From: an uncultured Lachnobacterium sp.
GTDB taxonomy: Bacteria > Bacillota > Clostridia > Lachnospirales > Lachnospiraceae
DNA length: 7,318 bases
Direction: 5' to 3'
NCBI GenBank assembly: GCA_900549895.1
Contig: URQG01000090.1
Span: 1 to 7,318, forward strand
Shown: one piece after another, positions 1 to 4,997 of the stretch
Numbering within the stretch: position 1 is the first letter of the stretch
Layout of the letters: every line of letters starts with the position of its first letter
The notes under the pieces: model-generated
Database searches by the model: none
Told to the model about the DNA's origin: nothing
Seen by the model: only the letters and a program-made list of their open reading frames with translations
Translations under genes and position numbers: made by a program

Positions 1-1
1 A

Positions 2-487
2 GTGGTTAAGTATGATTTGTACCAAGCGAGTGACAAGCAAAACGTCAGTCAAGAGCCAAGCAAGCGACATTCTAACGACATTCAAACGACAACAATAGAA
101 GAAAAGAAAGAAAGGAAGAAAGGTAATAAAGAAAAAAATACCAAAAAAGATTTCTTCCCCGATGATGAGAAGCTGAATCAGGCATTTGCTGATTTTGTTG
201 ATATGCGCAAGCAGATCAAGGCTCCTATGACTGATCGTGCTATTGGAATGGCTATCAAGAAACTGACAGAGTTGTCCGGTGGCAATTCAGATACGGCGGT
301 CAAGATCCTGGAGCAGTCGATCATGAATAGCTGGAAAGGCCTATTCCCGATTAAGGATTTAAGACTGCCGGCAAAGAAAAATGCATTTAACAACTTTACC
401 CCGCGAGACAATGACCTTGATGATCTCGAGCGTAAGTTGTTGAACAATGGGTTGGAACACCCGCCTTCGGGCGAAAGAAACATTTAA
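2..487 (+). CDS. Phage replication protein (replisome organiser/DnaD-like), C-terminal part
   Basis: The frame is open to the left edge, so the N-terminal DNA-binding part is outside the window; the GTG at position 2 is only the first possible start and is probably internal. What is visible is a charged Lys/Glu/Asn-rich linker (about residues 15-50), then a compact helical tail (about residues 51-120) with the pattern FFPDDEKLNQAFADFVDMRK, then TDRAI and WKGLFPIK. That tail is a familiar ending of Firmicutes phage replication initiators that recruit the helicase loader or helicase at the phage origin. The final 40 residues are polar and unremarkable. The family call rests on the tail alone; the exact subtype (DUF4373-like or replisome organiser N-terminus) cannot be decided. 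It is separated from the next gene by 97 nt, unlike the tight spacing downstream. Confidence 0.75.
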   Translation: MVKYDLYQASDKQNVSQEPSKRHSNDIQTTTIEEKKERKKGNKEKNTKKDFFPDDEKLNQAFADFVDMRKQIKAPMTDRAIGMAIKKLTELSGGNSDTAVKILEQSIMNSWKGLFPIKDLRLPAKKNAFNNFTPRDNDLDDLERKLLNNGLEHPPSGERNI

Positions 488-544
488 CGCAAGAAACGCG
501 AGGAATACCGAATAGTTATCACAAGCCATCTTGGTTACCTTGCA

Positions 545-560
545 GGGGCGGAAACGCCCC
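545..560 (+). promoter_or_regulatory. Leader hairpin with GAAA tetraloop
   Basis: GGGGCG (545-550) and CGCCCC (555-560) are perfectly complementary around a GAAA loop, a GNRA-type tetraloop that gives unusually stable RNA hairpins. It ends 9 nt before the AGGAG at 570-574 that serves the gene at 585. There is no T-tract after it, so a factor-independent terminator is unlikely. Candidate roles are an mRNA stability or processing element, or a translation modulator for the downstream run. The pairing is seen; the function is inferred. Confidence 0.55.
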
Positions 561-584
561 ACTTCCTAGAGGAGATTGAGAGCA

Positions 585-803
585 ATGTTGACAGAGGAAA
601 ATTTGGGATTTGTTGAGAGTGGTCCGGTACCCAAGCACAATGATCCCGAAGCGATAAAGAGATTTAAAGCTGCGCCGACCTACTACGGTAGCGGGCGGAT
701 CTGCAGCTATGGAGATAAAACAAAGGTGTGTGATCCGAGTTGCCGGTTCTGGAATACCTGCATCAAGGGCAGACACAGAGAGGGGAAGAAATGCACGGAG
801 TAA
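585..803 (+). CDS. Small cysteine-rich phage protein (72 aa), unknown function
   Basis: I do not recognise a named family. The ATG at 585 is chosen because AGGAG at 570-574 sits 10 nt upstream; the in-frame TTG at 576 would leave only 1 nt to that site. The C-terminal half holds five cysteines (C40, C49, C53, C59, C70) with aromatic and basic residues between them, suggesting a small metal-binding fold; the N-terminal half is acidic and Pro-containing. There is no signal peptide or membrane segment. It is the first gene of the tightly packed run, and its last 13 nt overlap the next gene. A zinc-binding DNA/RNA or protein adaptor is a reasonable guess, not a demonstrated role. Confidence 0.7.
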   Translation: MLTEENLGFVESGPVPKHNDPEAIKRFKAAPTYYGSGRICSYGDKTKVCDPSCRFWNTCIKGRHREGKKCTE

Positions 804-1387
804 ATCAGAGAGAGCGGTTGATCCCGATGAGCGTGTACCGTAAGGAGCTTGCAAAGGCGCGTCTCGGTGATAACATCGCGAATCATATGGGTTTCATTTT
901 TACAGCGGTTTTGTATGACAAGTTTGATATGACGTTTAAACAGGTCACGAACTTTTACAGCAAGACCGTTGAGCGCCGGAAAGCTTGGCAGGACGATGAC
1001 AACGAAGAAATCACGAGCGAAAGCATGATGGAGTATTGCCAGAAAAAGAAAATCGATGTGATCAAGTGGGTAAAGTCGATCCCGATGCCACAGAAGTTGT
1101 ATATGGCGGATATTCAGAAAGGGCGCGCGGTGCTTGGTGCAGATCGGAACATCGAGAGTGCGCTTGCATCCACGATGTATCTGACAATCCCGACACTGAA
1201 GGAGTCTTATCGGTTTTCGAATGCCAAGATCGAGGAATTTATGAAGTGGGTTGCATTTTACATTGATTCCTATTGGCGCAAGCAGCCGAAGAGTAAGGAA
1301 CATTTTCTGACGGATGAGATTATCCGGAATCAGTTCATCGAGGATGAGAATTGGGACATCGTAACAGGAAAGGCGGTAGAAGGATGA
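791..1387 (+). CDS. Conserved phage hypothetical protein (198 aa) with two similar helical halves
   Basis: The function is unknown. ATG 791 is preferred over the upstream in-frame TTG at 740, because a purine-rich AGGGG at 781-785 sits 5 nt before it and the longer form would sit deep inside the previous gene. Residues about 33-67 and 129-162 share a degenerate pattern: Met, hydrophobics, then L-x-[DE]-x-[FY]-x(2)-[ST], then [VI]-x(2)-F about seven residues on, ending near a Trp. The first copy (LYDKFDMTFKQVTNF) resembles a short helical module that recurs in small Clostridia prophage proteins with LHDxFGFG-like motifs. The middle is charged. The stop overlaps the next start as ATGA, so translation is probably coupled. 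No enzyme motif or membrane segment was seen. Confidence 0.75.
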   Translation: MHGVNQRERLIPMSVYRKELAKARLGDNIANHMGFIFTAVLYDKFDMTFKQVTNFYSKTVERRKAWQDDDNEEITSESMMEYCQKKKIDVIKWVKSIPMPQKLYMADIQKGRAVLGADRNIESALASTMYLTIPTLKESYRFSNAKIEEFMKWVAFYIDSYWRKQPKSKEHFLTDEIIRNQFIEDENWDIVTGKAVEG

Positions 1388-1575
1388 TTGAATGCATGAG
1401 AAACGCGGCGCGTAAGTCACAGACCAATGCAGACCGGATTCGGAGCATGACGGACGAGGAATTAGCAGGGCTTCTTAAAGAAGTAAAAGAAGATTATCAG
1501 TGGGCGAATCCCGACTATCCAGATTGTGAGGATTGTGGCGAATGGTTGAATTGGCTTCAATCAGAAGCGGAATAG
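1384..1575 (+). CDS. Small phage protein with RIRSMTDEELA motif (63 aa)
   Basis: This starts at the ATG overlapping the previous stop (ATGA, 1384-1387), with AGGAAAGG at 1366-1373 as a plausible ribosome site. An alternative in-frame ATG lies at 1396. The core TNADRIRSMTDEELAGLL (residues 14-31), followed by a short spacer, a Cys pair (C48, C51) and a Trp-rich end (EWLNWLQSEAE), matches a widespread type of tiny Firmicutes prophage protein. Its role is not known to me. The two cysteines alone are too few for a full zinc site, so it may bind metal as a dimer or not at all. It lies between two coupled genes and is surely co-expressed with them. Confidence 0.75.
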   Translation: MIECMRNAARKSQTNADRIRSMTDEELAGLLKEVKEDYQWANPDYPDCEDCGEWLNWLQSEAE

Positions 1576-1583
1576 GAGAGAGT

Positions 1584-2021
1584 ATGGAAGATAGATATTT
1601 ATTCAAGGCTAAGAGACTTGATAACGGAGAATGGGTTATAGGAAACCTTATTCAAAATCCGTTTTTTAAAGGAGTGCGAAGTTGGATTTCATCCGAGCAA
1701 GAAGATAAAACACGATTAAGGTCGATATCTAGAACTCAAGCATTATGGAACTCTATTGAAGTAGATTCATCCACTATCTGCCAATGTACCGGCTTAAAAG
1801 ACAAGAACGGCAAGCTGATTTGGGAGAATGATGTAGTAAAAGATGAACACGGAAATCTTTACAAAGCATTTTGGCAGAGTAATTATTATCAGTTTTCTTG
1901 GGTTTGCGTTAAATCAGATGTATTTTCAATCGGTACTAAGTGGGATTTATGGAGCTTTAAGAGCTTTGAAATTGAAGTTATCGGCAACATTTTTGACAAC
2001 CCGGAGCTGTTGGAGGTGTAG
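1584..2021 (+). CDS. YopX family protein (145 aa)
   Basis: ATG 1584 follows AGGAGAG (1574-1580). The protein has the YopX hallmarks in order: an N-terminal strand pattern YLFKAKRLDNGEWVIGNL (residues 5-22), a central block CTGLKDKNGKLIWENDVV (residues 68-85), and a C-terminal EVIGNIFDNPELL (residues 131-143). This family is common in phages and prophages of Firmicutes; it is named after a gene in the Bacillus SPbeta prophage, and the fold is a small beta-rich barrel. No enzymatic activity is established to my knowledge. The length is typical for the family, so the gene looks intact. By eye its codons are more A/T-ending than those of the 791-1387 gene, which may indicate a different origin within the mosaic. 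Confidence 0.92.
   Translation: MEDRYLFKAKRLDNGEWVIGNLIQNPFFKGVRSWISSEQEDKTRLRSISRTQALWNSIEVDSSTICQCTGLKDKNGKLIWENDVVKDEHGNLYKAFWQSNYYQFSWVCVKSDVFSIGTKWDLWSFKSFEIEVIGNIFDNPELLEV
2012..2018 (+). promoter_or_regulatory. Strong ribosome binding site for a 40-aa ORF
   Basis: GGAGGTG ends 5 nt before the ATG at 2024, and seven bases match the anti-SD end of 16S rRNA. It lies within the last codons of the yopX-like gene. This is the main argument that the very short ORF at 2024 is translated. Confidence 0.7.
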
Positions 2022-2023
2022 GA

Positions 2024-2146
2024 ATGAGCGAAGCGGAATATATGGAAGATGGAGTGGATTATTTAGAGGAAGGATGTCAAAGACAGACTTGTGATGGCTG
2101 TATGGCTTACAATTATTGTCTAATAAAAGAACAGGAGGGCGAGTGA
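2024..2146 (+). CDS. Four-cysteine microprotein (40 aa), probable zinc knuckle
   Basis: This short gene fills the space between yopX and the 2146 gene with almost no spare bases: 2 nt after the previous stop and a 1-nt TGATG overlap with the next start. GGAGGTG at 2012-2018 gives it one of the best ribosome sites in the window. The N-terminus is acidic (SEAEYMEDGVDYLEEG). The second half carries C18, C23, C26 and C32 (CX4CX2CX5C, with TCDGCMAYNYC), a plausible single metal site. No family is recognised. Its size means it is easily missed in annotation. Translation is well supported by context; function is unknown. Confidence 0.7.
   Translation: MSEAEYMEDGVDYLEEGCQRQTCDGCMAYNYCLIKEQEGE
2133..2139 (+). 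promoter_or_regulatory. Ribosome binding site fixing the start at 2146
   Basis: AGGAGGG ends 6 nt before the ATG at 2146. It lies inside the end of the 40-aa ORF and shows that the longer in-frame start at 2116 is not used. Confidence 0.7.
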
Positions 2147-2433
2147 TGGGAAGACTGATTGATGCTGGGTTGGTTTTAGACAACTTAAGTGGACGTCTTG
2201 AAAGCATGAAAGATTATGATGCAGTAAAAGATGTGATTAACAATATTCCAACTGCCTACGACCCGGATAAGGTTGTGCAGCAGTTAGAAGAGTTGAAAAG
2301 CCTTGTCCCAGTAAATAGGCTCCTTGATGATATCGTAAATGAAAAACCAAAGGAATTAGGAATGCTTATAGCATATAGAAAAGCAATCGAGATTGTGAAA
2401 GGCGGTGGAATAGATGCGAAAACCGATTCCTAA
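2146..2433 (+). CDS. Conserved phage hypothetical protein (95 aa), RLIDA...IPTAYD type
   Basis: The start is set by AGGAGGG 6 nt upstream and a one-base stop/start overlap. The N-terminus MGRLIDAG, the middle INNIPTAYDPDKVVQQLEEL (residues 31-50) and the end AIEIVKGGG (residues 80-88) form a pattern often seen in small proteins of Clostridia and other Firmicutes prophages. The usual form has RLIDAD and APTAYDVDKVVEQL. It is predicted to be mostly helical with a short coiled-coil stretch around residues 42-75. No catalytic motif is visible and its function is not known to me. The final 20 nt overlap the HNH gene. Confidence 0.78.
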   Translation: MGRLIDAGLVLDNLSGRLESMKDYDAVKDVINNIPTAYDPDKVVQQLEELKSLVPVNRLLDDIVNEKPKELGMLIAYRKAIEIVKGGGIDAKTDS

Positions 2434-2797
2434 ATCCGTAAGGAAACAGGTGTATGCGAAATACAATGGGCATTGCGCTTATTGTGGCTGTGAAATACCG
2501 GAGAAAGGCTTCAACGTAGACCATTTACATTGCCTTAGAAATTATGAATACACCGAAGAATTTACCGGAATTGACGTACACGACATAAGCAATCTGATGC
2601 CGTCCTGTGGTTCGTGCAATCGATATAAGTCAACGATGGACTTAGAAGACTTTAGAAAGGAGTTGCAGAAAATACCGGACAGACTGAAAAGGGATGTGTG
2701 TACATACAACATTGCTCTGCGGTATGGAATGGTGTGGGAAAATAGGGAGCCGATTAAGTTTTACTTTGAGAAAGTAGGTGGAGCAGATGGCAATTAA
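2414..2797 (+). CDS. HNH endonuclease (127 aa)
   Basis: This is a metal-dependent DNA-cutting nuclease of the Cys-rich HNH type. The zinc-binding pairs are C21-x2-C24 and C65-x2-C68. The betabetaalpha-metal core has D36-H37 (VDHLHCL), N60 in ISNLMPSC and N69 right after the last cysteine (CGSCNRYKS), so the catalytic set looks complete. The ATG at 2414 is preceded by GGTGGA (2404-2409) and sits 20 nt inside the upstream gene. Unlike packaging-associated HNH proteins, it lies in an early accessory cassette, far from any terminase in view; homing, exclusion of rival phages or recombination are possible roles. The C-terminal 50 residues are extra to the domain and not recognised. Confidence 0.9.
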   Translation: MRKPIPKSVRKQVYAKYNGHCAYCGCEIPEKGFNVDHLHCLRNYEYTEEFTGIDVHDISNLMPSCGSCNRYKSTMDLEDFRKELQKIPDRLKRDVCTYNIALRYGMVWENREPIKFYFEKVGGADGN

Positions 2798-3458
2798 ACC
2801 AATTCTATTCAACACAGAGATGGTTCGGGCGAATCTGGACGGAAGAAAGAGTTGCACCCGGCGGTTGGTAAAACCTCAGCCGGACGAAAAGCATACATAC
2901 CAACTCGGCTTTGTCACCGATAGTACAGAGAAGAGAGATATAGGATGTTTTGGATTTGGCATTGATGAATACGGCGGATCTGTTCAATATGCAAAGCCGC
3001 CGTATCATATCGGCGATATCTTGTACATTCGGGAAACATGGCAGTATCTATATGAATTAGATGGAAATGAACAGGTCATTGAGGACACGGGGAAATATTA
3101 TTATGCGGCAACTGATACAATCCCGTTCAATGCATATGTTGATGAAAATGGAGTGGAACACGATCATGCGCCGTGGCGACCATCAATCCACATGCCGAAA
3201 GAGGCGGCACGTATCTGGCTTAAGGTTACGGATGTGAGGGTGGAGCGGTTGCAGGAAATTACGGCGGAGCAGATTGGCAGAGAGGGTGTAGAGGTGGAAT
3301 ATCCTCATGTGTTGAATGGAGAAGAAAAAAGATATGCGTTTTCGACTCTTTGGAATAGTACCGTCAAGAAATCCGACCTAGATCGCTACGGTTGGAATGC
3401 TAACCCTTGGGTGTGGGTTATCGAATTTGAGCGGTGCGAGAAACCGGAAGGAGTGTGA
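2787..3458 (+). CDS. ASCH-domain phage protein (223 aa)
   Basis: ATG 2787 follows AGGTGGAG (2776-2783) and overlaps the HNH stop by 11 nt. The N-terminus KPILFNTEMVRANLDGRKSCTRRLVKPQ (residues 4-31, with G19-R20, T24 and R25-R26) and PPYHIGDILYIRETW (residues 71-85) are ASCH/PUA-like hallmarks. These are followed by WRPSIHMPKEAARIWLKV (residues 130-147) and VERLQEITAEQIGREG (residues 152-167), and the chain ends with NPWVWVIEFER. ASCH folds bind RNA or modified nucleosides, and one bacterial member hydrolyses N4-acetylcytidine. Phage homologues of this length are often labelled 'morphogenetic protein' with little basis. Here the context favours a nucleic-acid or nucleotide role. Substrate unknown. 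Confidence 0.85.
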   Translation: MAIKPILFNTEMVRANLDGRKSCTRRLVKPQPDEKHTYQLGFVTDSTEKRDIGCFGFGIDEYGGSVQYAKPPYHIGDILYIRETWQYLYELDGNEQVIEDTGKYYYAATDTIPFNAYVDENGVEHDHAPWRPSIHMPKEAARIWLKVTDVRVERLQEITAEQIGREGVEVEYPHVLNGEEKRYAFSTLWNSTVKKSDLDRYGWNANPWVWVIEFERCEKPEGV

Positions 3459-3461
3459 ACG

Positions 3462-3797
3462 ATGTTAGAACCTACAGGAAAATGCTGTAATGCCATTACT
3501 GCAGTAGAATTTTTTGAATCGTTGGCAGAAATTATTCCAGAAGATGATAGAACAGATGATTTTTGCGACGAATATGAACAGGCATTAAACCGATTTCGCT
3601 ATGAAGCAGCAAAGGACATCGGAGCAAAAAAACGTATTGTGAAAGCGACGTATAAGCACCATCACGATTTGATGTATTGTGGGAAATGCGGCTTTTGTGC
3701 GGATGAACCAAGTTATACGTTTTGCCCTAATTGTGGAACAAGGTATATTCAAACAAAAAATGCCTGTTTAGATGAGGTTTTAGAAAGAAAGGAATAA
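3462..3797 (+). CDS. Zinc-ribbon phage protein (111 aa), unknown function
   Basis: ATG 3462 has AAGGAG at 3448-3453, 8 nt upstream. The N-terminal two thirds is acidic and helical (FFESLAEIIPEDDRTDDF, then a segment around residues 36-50). The C-terminus carries a classic zinc ribbon, C73-G-K-C76 and C88-P-N-C91, after a His-rich KHHHD. Such ribbons in small phage proteins usually mediate protein or nucleic-acid contacts. It closes the tightly packed run: the following gap is 159 nt and contains hairpins instead of a gene. Extra cysteines C8, C9, C35 and C79 are present. No named family is recognised. Confidence 0.8.
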   Translation: MLEPTGKCCNAITAVEFFESLAEIIPEDDRTDDFCDEYEQALNRFRYEAAKDIGAKKRIVKATYKHHHDLMYCGKCGFCADEPSYTFCPNCGTRYIQTKNACLDEVLERKE

Positions 3798-3802
3798 CGA
3801 AT

Positions 3803-3818
3803 CCTCGGTAAACCGAGG
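3803..3818 (+). promoter_or_regulatory. Perfect 6-bp hairpin
   Basis: CCTCGG (3803-3808) pairs with CCGAGG (3813-3818) around TAAA, 5 nt after the stop of the zinc-ribbon gene. It could stabilise the 3' end of the upstream message or act as a weak terminator, but only two T residues follow, so termination is doubtful. Confidence 0.5.
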
Positions 3819-3923
3819 TTATGCAACGGAGATTGGTGATGGTTGTATAGAAAAATATTCATTGTGGCTATAAGGCACGGAACGGAAACTGACCGCGAGA
3901 TGTAGAGCAATCTAAAAATTTAT

Positions 3924-3952
3924 CCACGATTACAAAGCGATTTGTAGCGTGG
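3924..3952 (+). promoter_or_regulatory. Long hairpin abutting the PP-loop gene start
   Basis: CCACG (3924-3928) pairs with CGTGG (3948-3952), and TACAAA (3931-3936) pairs with TTTGTA (3941-3946). A T-G wobble (3930/3947) and one bulged A (3929) lie between the helices, and the loop is GCGA, a GNRA tetraloop. The 3' arm contains GTGG, part of the only ribosome-site-like bases (GGTG, 3951-3954) before the ATG at 3957. Folding should therefore restrict ribosome access. The pairing is seen directly; translational control is inferred. Confidence 0.6.
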
Positions 3953-3956
3953 TGTT

Positions 3957-4700
3957 ATGGCAAAAAAGAAACTAAAGGTATGTTGGATAAGCGCAGGAAT
4001 ATCAAGTTTTATGGCAGGATATCTTGCCGGAAATGTAGATGAATGGATCTACATTGACGTTGCAGACCAACATCCGGATAGCATGAGATTCATTAAAGAT
4101 TGCGAGAAAGCGATCGGAAAGAAAATCACAGTGCTACGATCAACGGAATATCGAAATGTAGAAGATTGTGTTAGGACATTCGGAGGATACAGAAACGCCA
4201 ACAATAACGCCATACCTTGCACGGCATGGCTGAAAAAGCGAGTCCGTAAGCAGTGGGAAGCTGAACATGCGGACTATGAGATCACGTATGTTTGGGGCTT
4301 TGACTTGAACGAGAAGAACCGAGCGGATCGAATGGTTGAGAGCAATCCGGAGTTTAATCACATTTTTCCGTTGATTGAAAGAAATTTAACGAAAGAGGAA
4401 GTGCATGGACTGTTTTTAATGACTTTTACTTTCCCACGTCCTTGGAATTATGAGCATGGGTACGCCAACAATAATTGCATTGGTTGTGTCCGTGGCGGCA
4501 TGGGTTATTGGAATCGCATTCGAAAGGATTTCCCGGAAGTCTTTGAAAGCCGGGCGAAGTTGGAAAGAGAAGTCGGACACTCCATGTTGAAAGACAAAAA
4601 CGGACCGGTATATCTGGATGAGTTAGATCCTGATCGGGGAGATATGAATACAGAGATCATGCCGGAATGTGGAATTATGTGCTACTTGAGCATGAAATAA
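3957..4700 (+). CDS. PP-loop (PAPS reductase-like) protein (247 aa)
   Basis: This belongs to the adenine-nucleotide alpha-hydrolase-like superfamily. The PP-loop at residues 12-17 reads SAGISS, in place of the usual SGGxDS, after the strand KVCWI, and is followed by IYIDVADQHPDS (residues 31-42). Cysteines sit where Fe-S or thiol chemistry is seen in relatives: C88 in PCTAWLKK, C174-x2-C177 in NNNCIGCVRGG, and C238/C242 in PECGIMC, which recalls the ECG of CysH-type reductases. Members of the superfamily reduce PAPS, thiolate tRNA or, as DndC, install sulfur in DNA. A stand-alone phage copy beside a helicase-methyltransferase points to nucleic-acid modification or sulfur scavenging; which one cannot be told. 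The ATG at 3957 has no good ribosome site and is preceded by a strong hairpin. Confidence 0.82.
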   Translation: MAKKKLKVCWISAGISSFMAGYLAGNVDEWIYIDVADQHPDSMRFIKDCEKAIGKKITVLRSTEYRNVEDCVRTFGGYRNANNNAIPCTAWLKKRVRKQWEAEHADYEITYVWGFDLNEKNRADRMVESNPEFNHIFPLIERNLTKEEVHGLFLMTFTFPRPWNYEHGYANNNCIGCVRGGMGYWNRIRKDFPEVFESRAKLEREVGHSMLKDKNGPVYLDELDPDRGDMNTEIMPECGIMCYLSMK

Positions 4701-4725
4701 AAGTCTTTAGGATAAGTAGAAGGGC

Positions 4726-4745
4726 GGTCGGCAGTTGTGCTGACC
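4726..4745 (+). promoter_or_regulatory. 8-bp hairpin after the PP-loop gene
   Basis: GGTCGGCA (4726-4733) pairs with TGCTGACC (4738-4745), one G-T wobble included, around a GTTG loop. It begins 26 nt after the PP-loop stop. No T-tract follows, so it is not a typical terminator. It overlaps the GTG at 4737 proposed as start of the 55-aa ORF, so it could either control that ORF or argue against that start. Confidence 0.5.
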
Positions 4746-4904
4746 AAGGTGTTACTTGTTTGTGTGGTTGGAATTTGTGTTGCCATAGTATTCTCCATTT
4801 CCGTACTAAAAGTACAAAGAGCAATTATTAAAGTTGCAATGAATTTTATGACTGCCAACCGAATTCCCTTCCCCCAAACGGTTTTACCCGCCTGCTTATC
4901 ATAA
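4737..4904 (+). CDS. Possible single-pass membrane microprotein (up to 55 aa)
   Basis: An open + strand frame begins at GTG 4737 (AGAAGGG at 4718-4724 lies 12 nt upstream) or at GTG 4749, and ends at the TAA 4902-4904. The product starts with about 20 hydrophobic residues (VLLVCVVGICVAIVFSISVL) followed by basic residues (KVQR), as in an N-out or signal-anchor peptide. The tail is short (NRIPFPQTVLPACLS). No ATG is available near the start, a hairpin covers the first start, and an overlapping - strand frame is also hydrophobic, so the call is tentative. If real, it could be a phage membrane-acting peptide such as a small accessory or exclusion factor; function unknown. Confidence 0.33.
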   Translation: MLTKVLLVCVVGICVAIVFSISVLKVQRAIIKVAMNFMTANRIPFPQTVLPACLS

Positions 4905-4943
4905 AGACAAGGATATATTAAAACAAAGTATTCAAAAATGCAA

Positions 4944-4992
4944 GAAAGGAGCCGAACCTCCGGCCGGGGTAACGATATATCGGGTTCCTTTT
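4944..4992 (+). promoter_or_regulatory. Potential three-way-junction RNA leader of the helicase-methyltransferase gene
   Basis: AAAGGAGCC (4945-4953) can pair with GGTTCCTTT (4983-4991), nine pairs with one G-T, plus a G-T at 4944/4992. Inside lie two small hairpins: 4956-4960 with 4966-4970 (loop CGGCC), and the palindrome CGATATATCG (4973-4982). The only good ribosome-site bases (AAGGAG, 4946-4951) are inside the outer helix and 46 nt from the start codon. A competing helix, GAACC (4954-4958) with GGTTC (4983-4987), would free those bases. This has the outline of a switching leader; no ligand or trigger is evident. Confidence 0.5.
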
Positions 4993-4997
4993 GAAAA

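Larger units (their letters stand above)
3798..3956 (+). ncRNA. Candidate structured RNA or leader between the zinc-ribbon and PP-loop genes
   Basis: This 159-nt stretch has no convincing gene. It shows three perfect or near-perfect hairpins (3803-3818, 3903-3914, 3924-3952), two of them closed by GNRA-type loops (GCAA, GCGA). Further possible pairing exists between TATAG at 3846-3850 and CTATA at 3868-3872. No T-tract follows any hairpin, and I see no good -35/-10 pair. The concentration of stable hairpins in a compact phage genome suggests a structured 5' leader or a small RNA. Family membership cannot be judged by reading alone. Confidence 0.4.

Noticed and set aside
178..483. Opposite-strand open frames across the window (for example 178-483, 707-1420, 4140-4361, 6343-6560)
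   Set aside because: They overlap well-supported + strand genes, lack ribosome sites or recognisable motifs, and read as frame shadows.
488..616. Open reading in the same frame as the replication protein after its TAA, about 42 codons long (RKKREEYRIVITSHLGYL...)
   Set aside because: It has no start codon or ribosome site, and a 40-codon open stretch is not rare by chance. The gap is better explained by the GAAA hairpin and the next gene's ribosome site. Readthrough of the TAA is not supported by anything visible.
588..616. TTGACA as a promoter -35 box
   Set aside because: It lies inside the 585 coding region and no TATAAT-like box follows at 16-18 nt.
3803..3820. Rho-independent terminator after the zinc-ribbon gene
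   Set aside because: The stem is good but only two T residues follow; a terminator normally needs a longer U-tract.
3843..3874. TTGTAT and TATAAG as a promoter pair
   Set aside because: The spacing is 20 nt, too long for a standard sigma-70-type promoter, and neither box is a good match.
3843..3905. Twenty-codon ORF from TTG (YRKIFIVAIRHGTETDREM)
   Set aside because: It is very short, has a non-ATG start and a poorly placed ribosome site; it could be the remnant of a longer gene but no continuing frame with a start is convincing.
4682..4858. Minus-strand hydrophobic peptide (58 aa from TTG, AVIKFIATLIIALCTF near its start) with a purine-rich stretch ahead of it
   Set aside because: All other genes here run on the + strand, it has only a TTG start, and it overlaps the PP-loop gene end and the competing + strand frame. 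I could not exclude it fully; comparative data would decide.
4938..4994. Eighteen-codon ORF ending in the TGA just before the helicase-methyltransferase start, as a leader peptide
   Set aside because: There is no ribosome site before its ATG, and its codons coincide with the stem sequence, which explains the composition.
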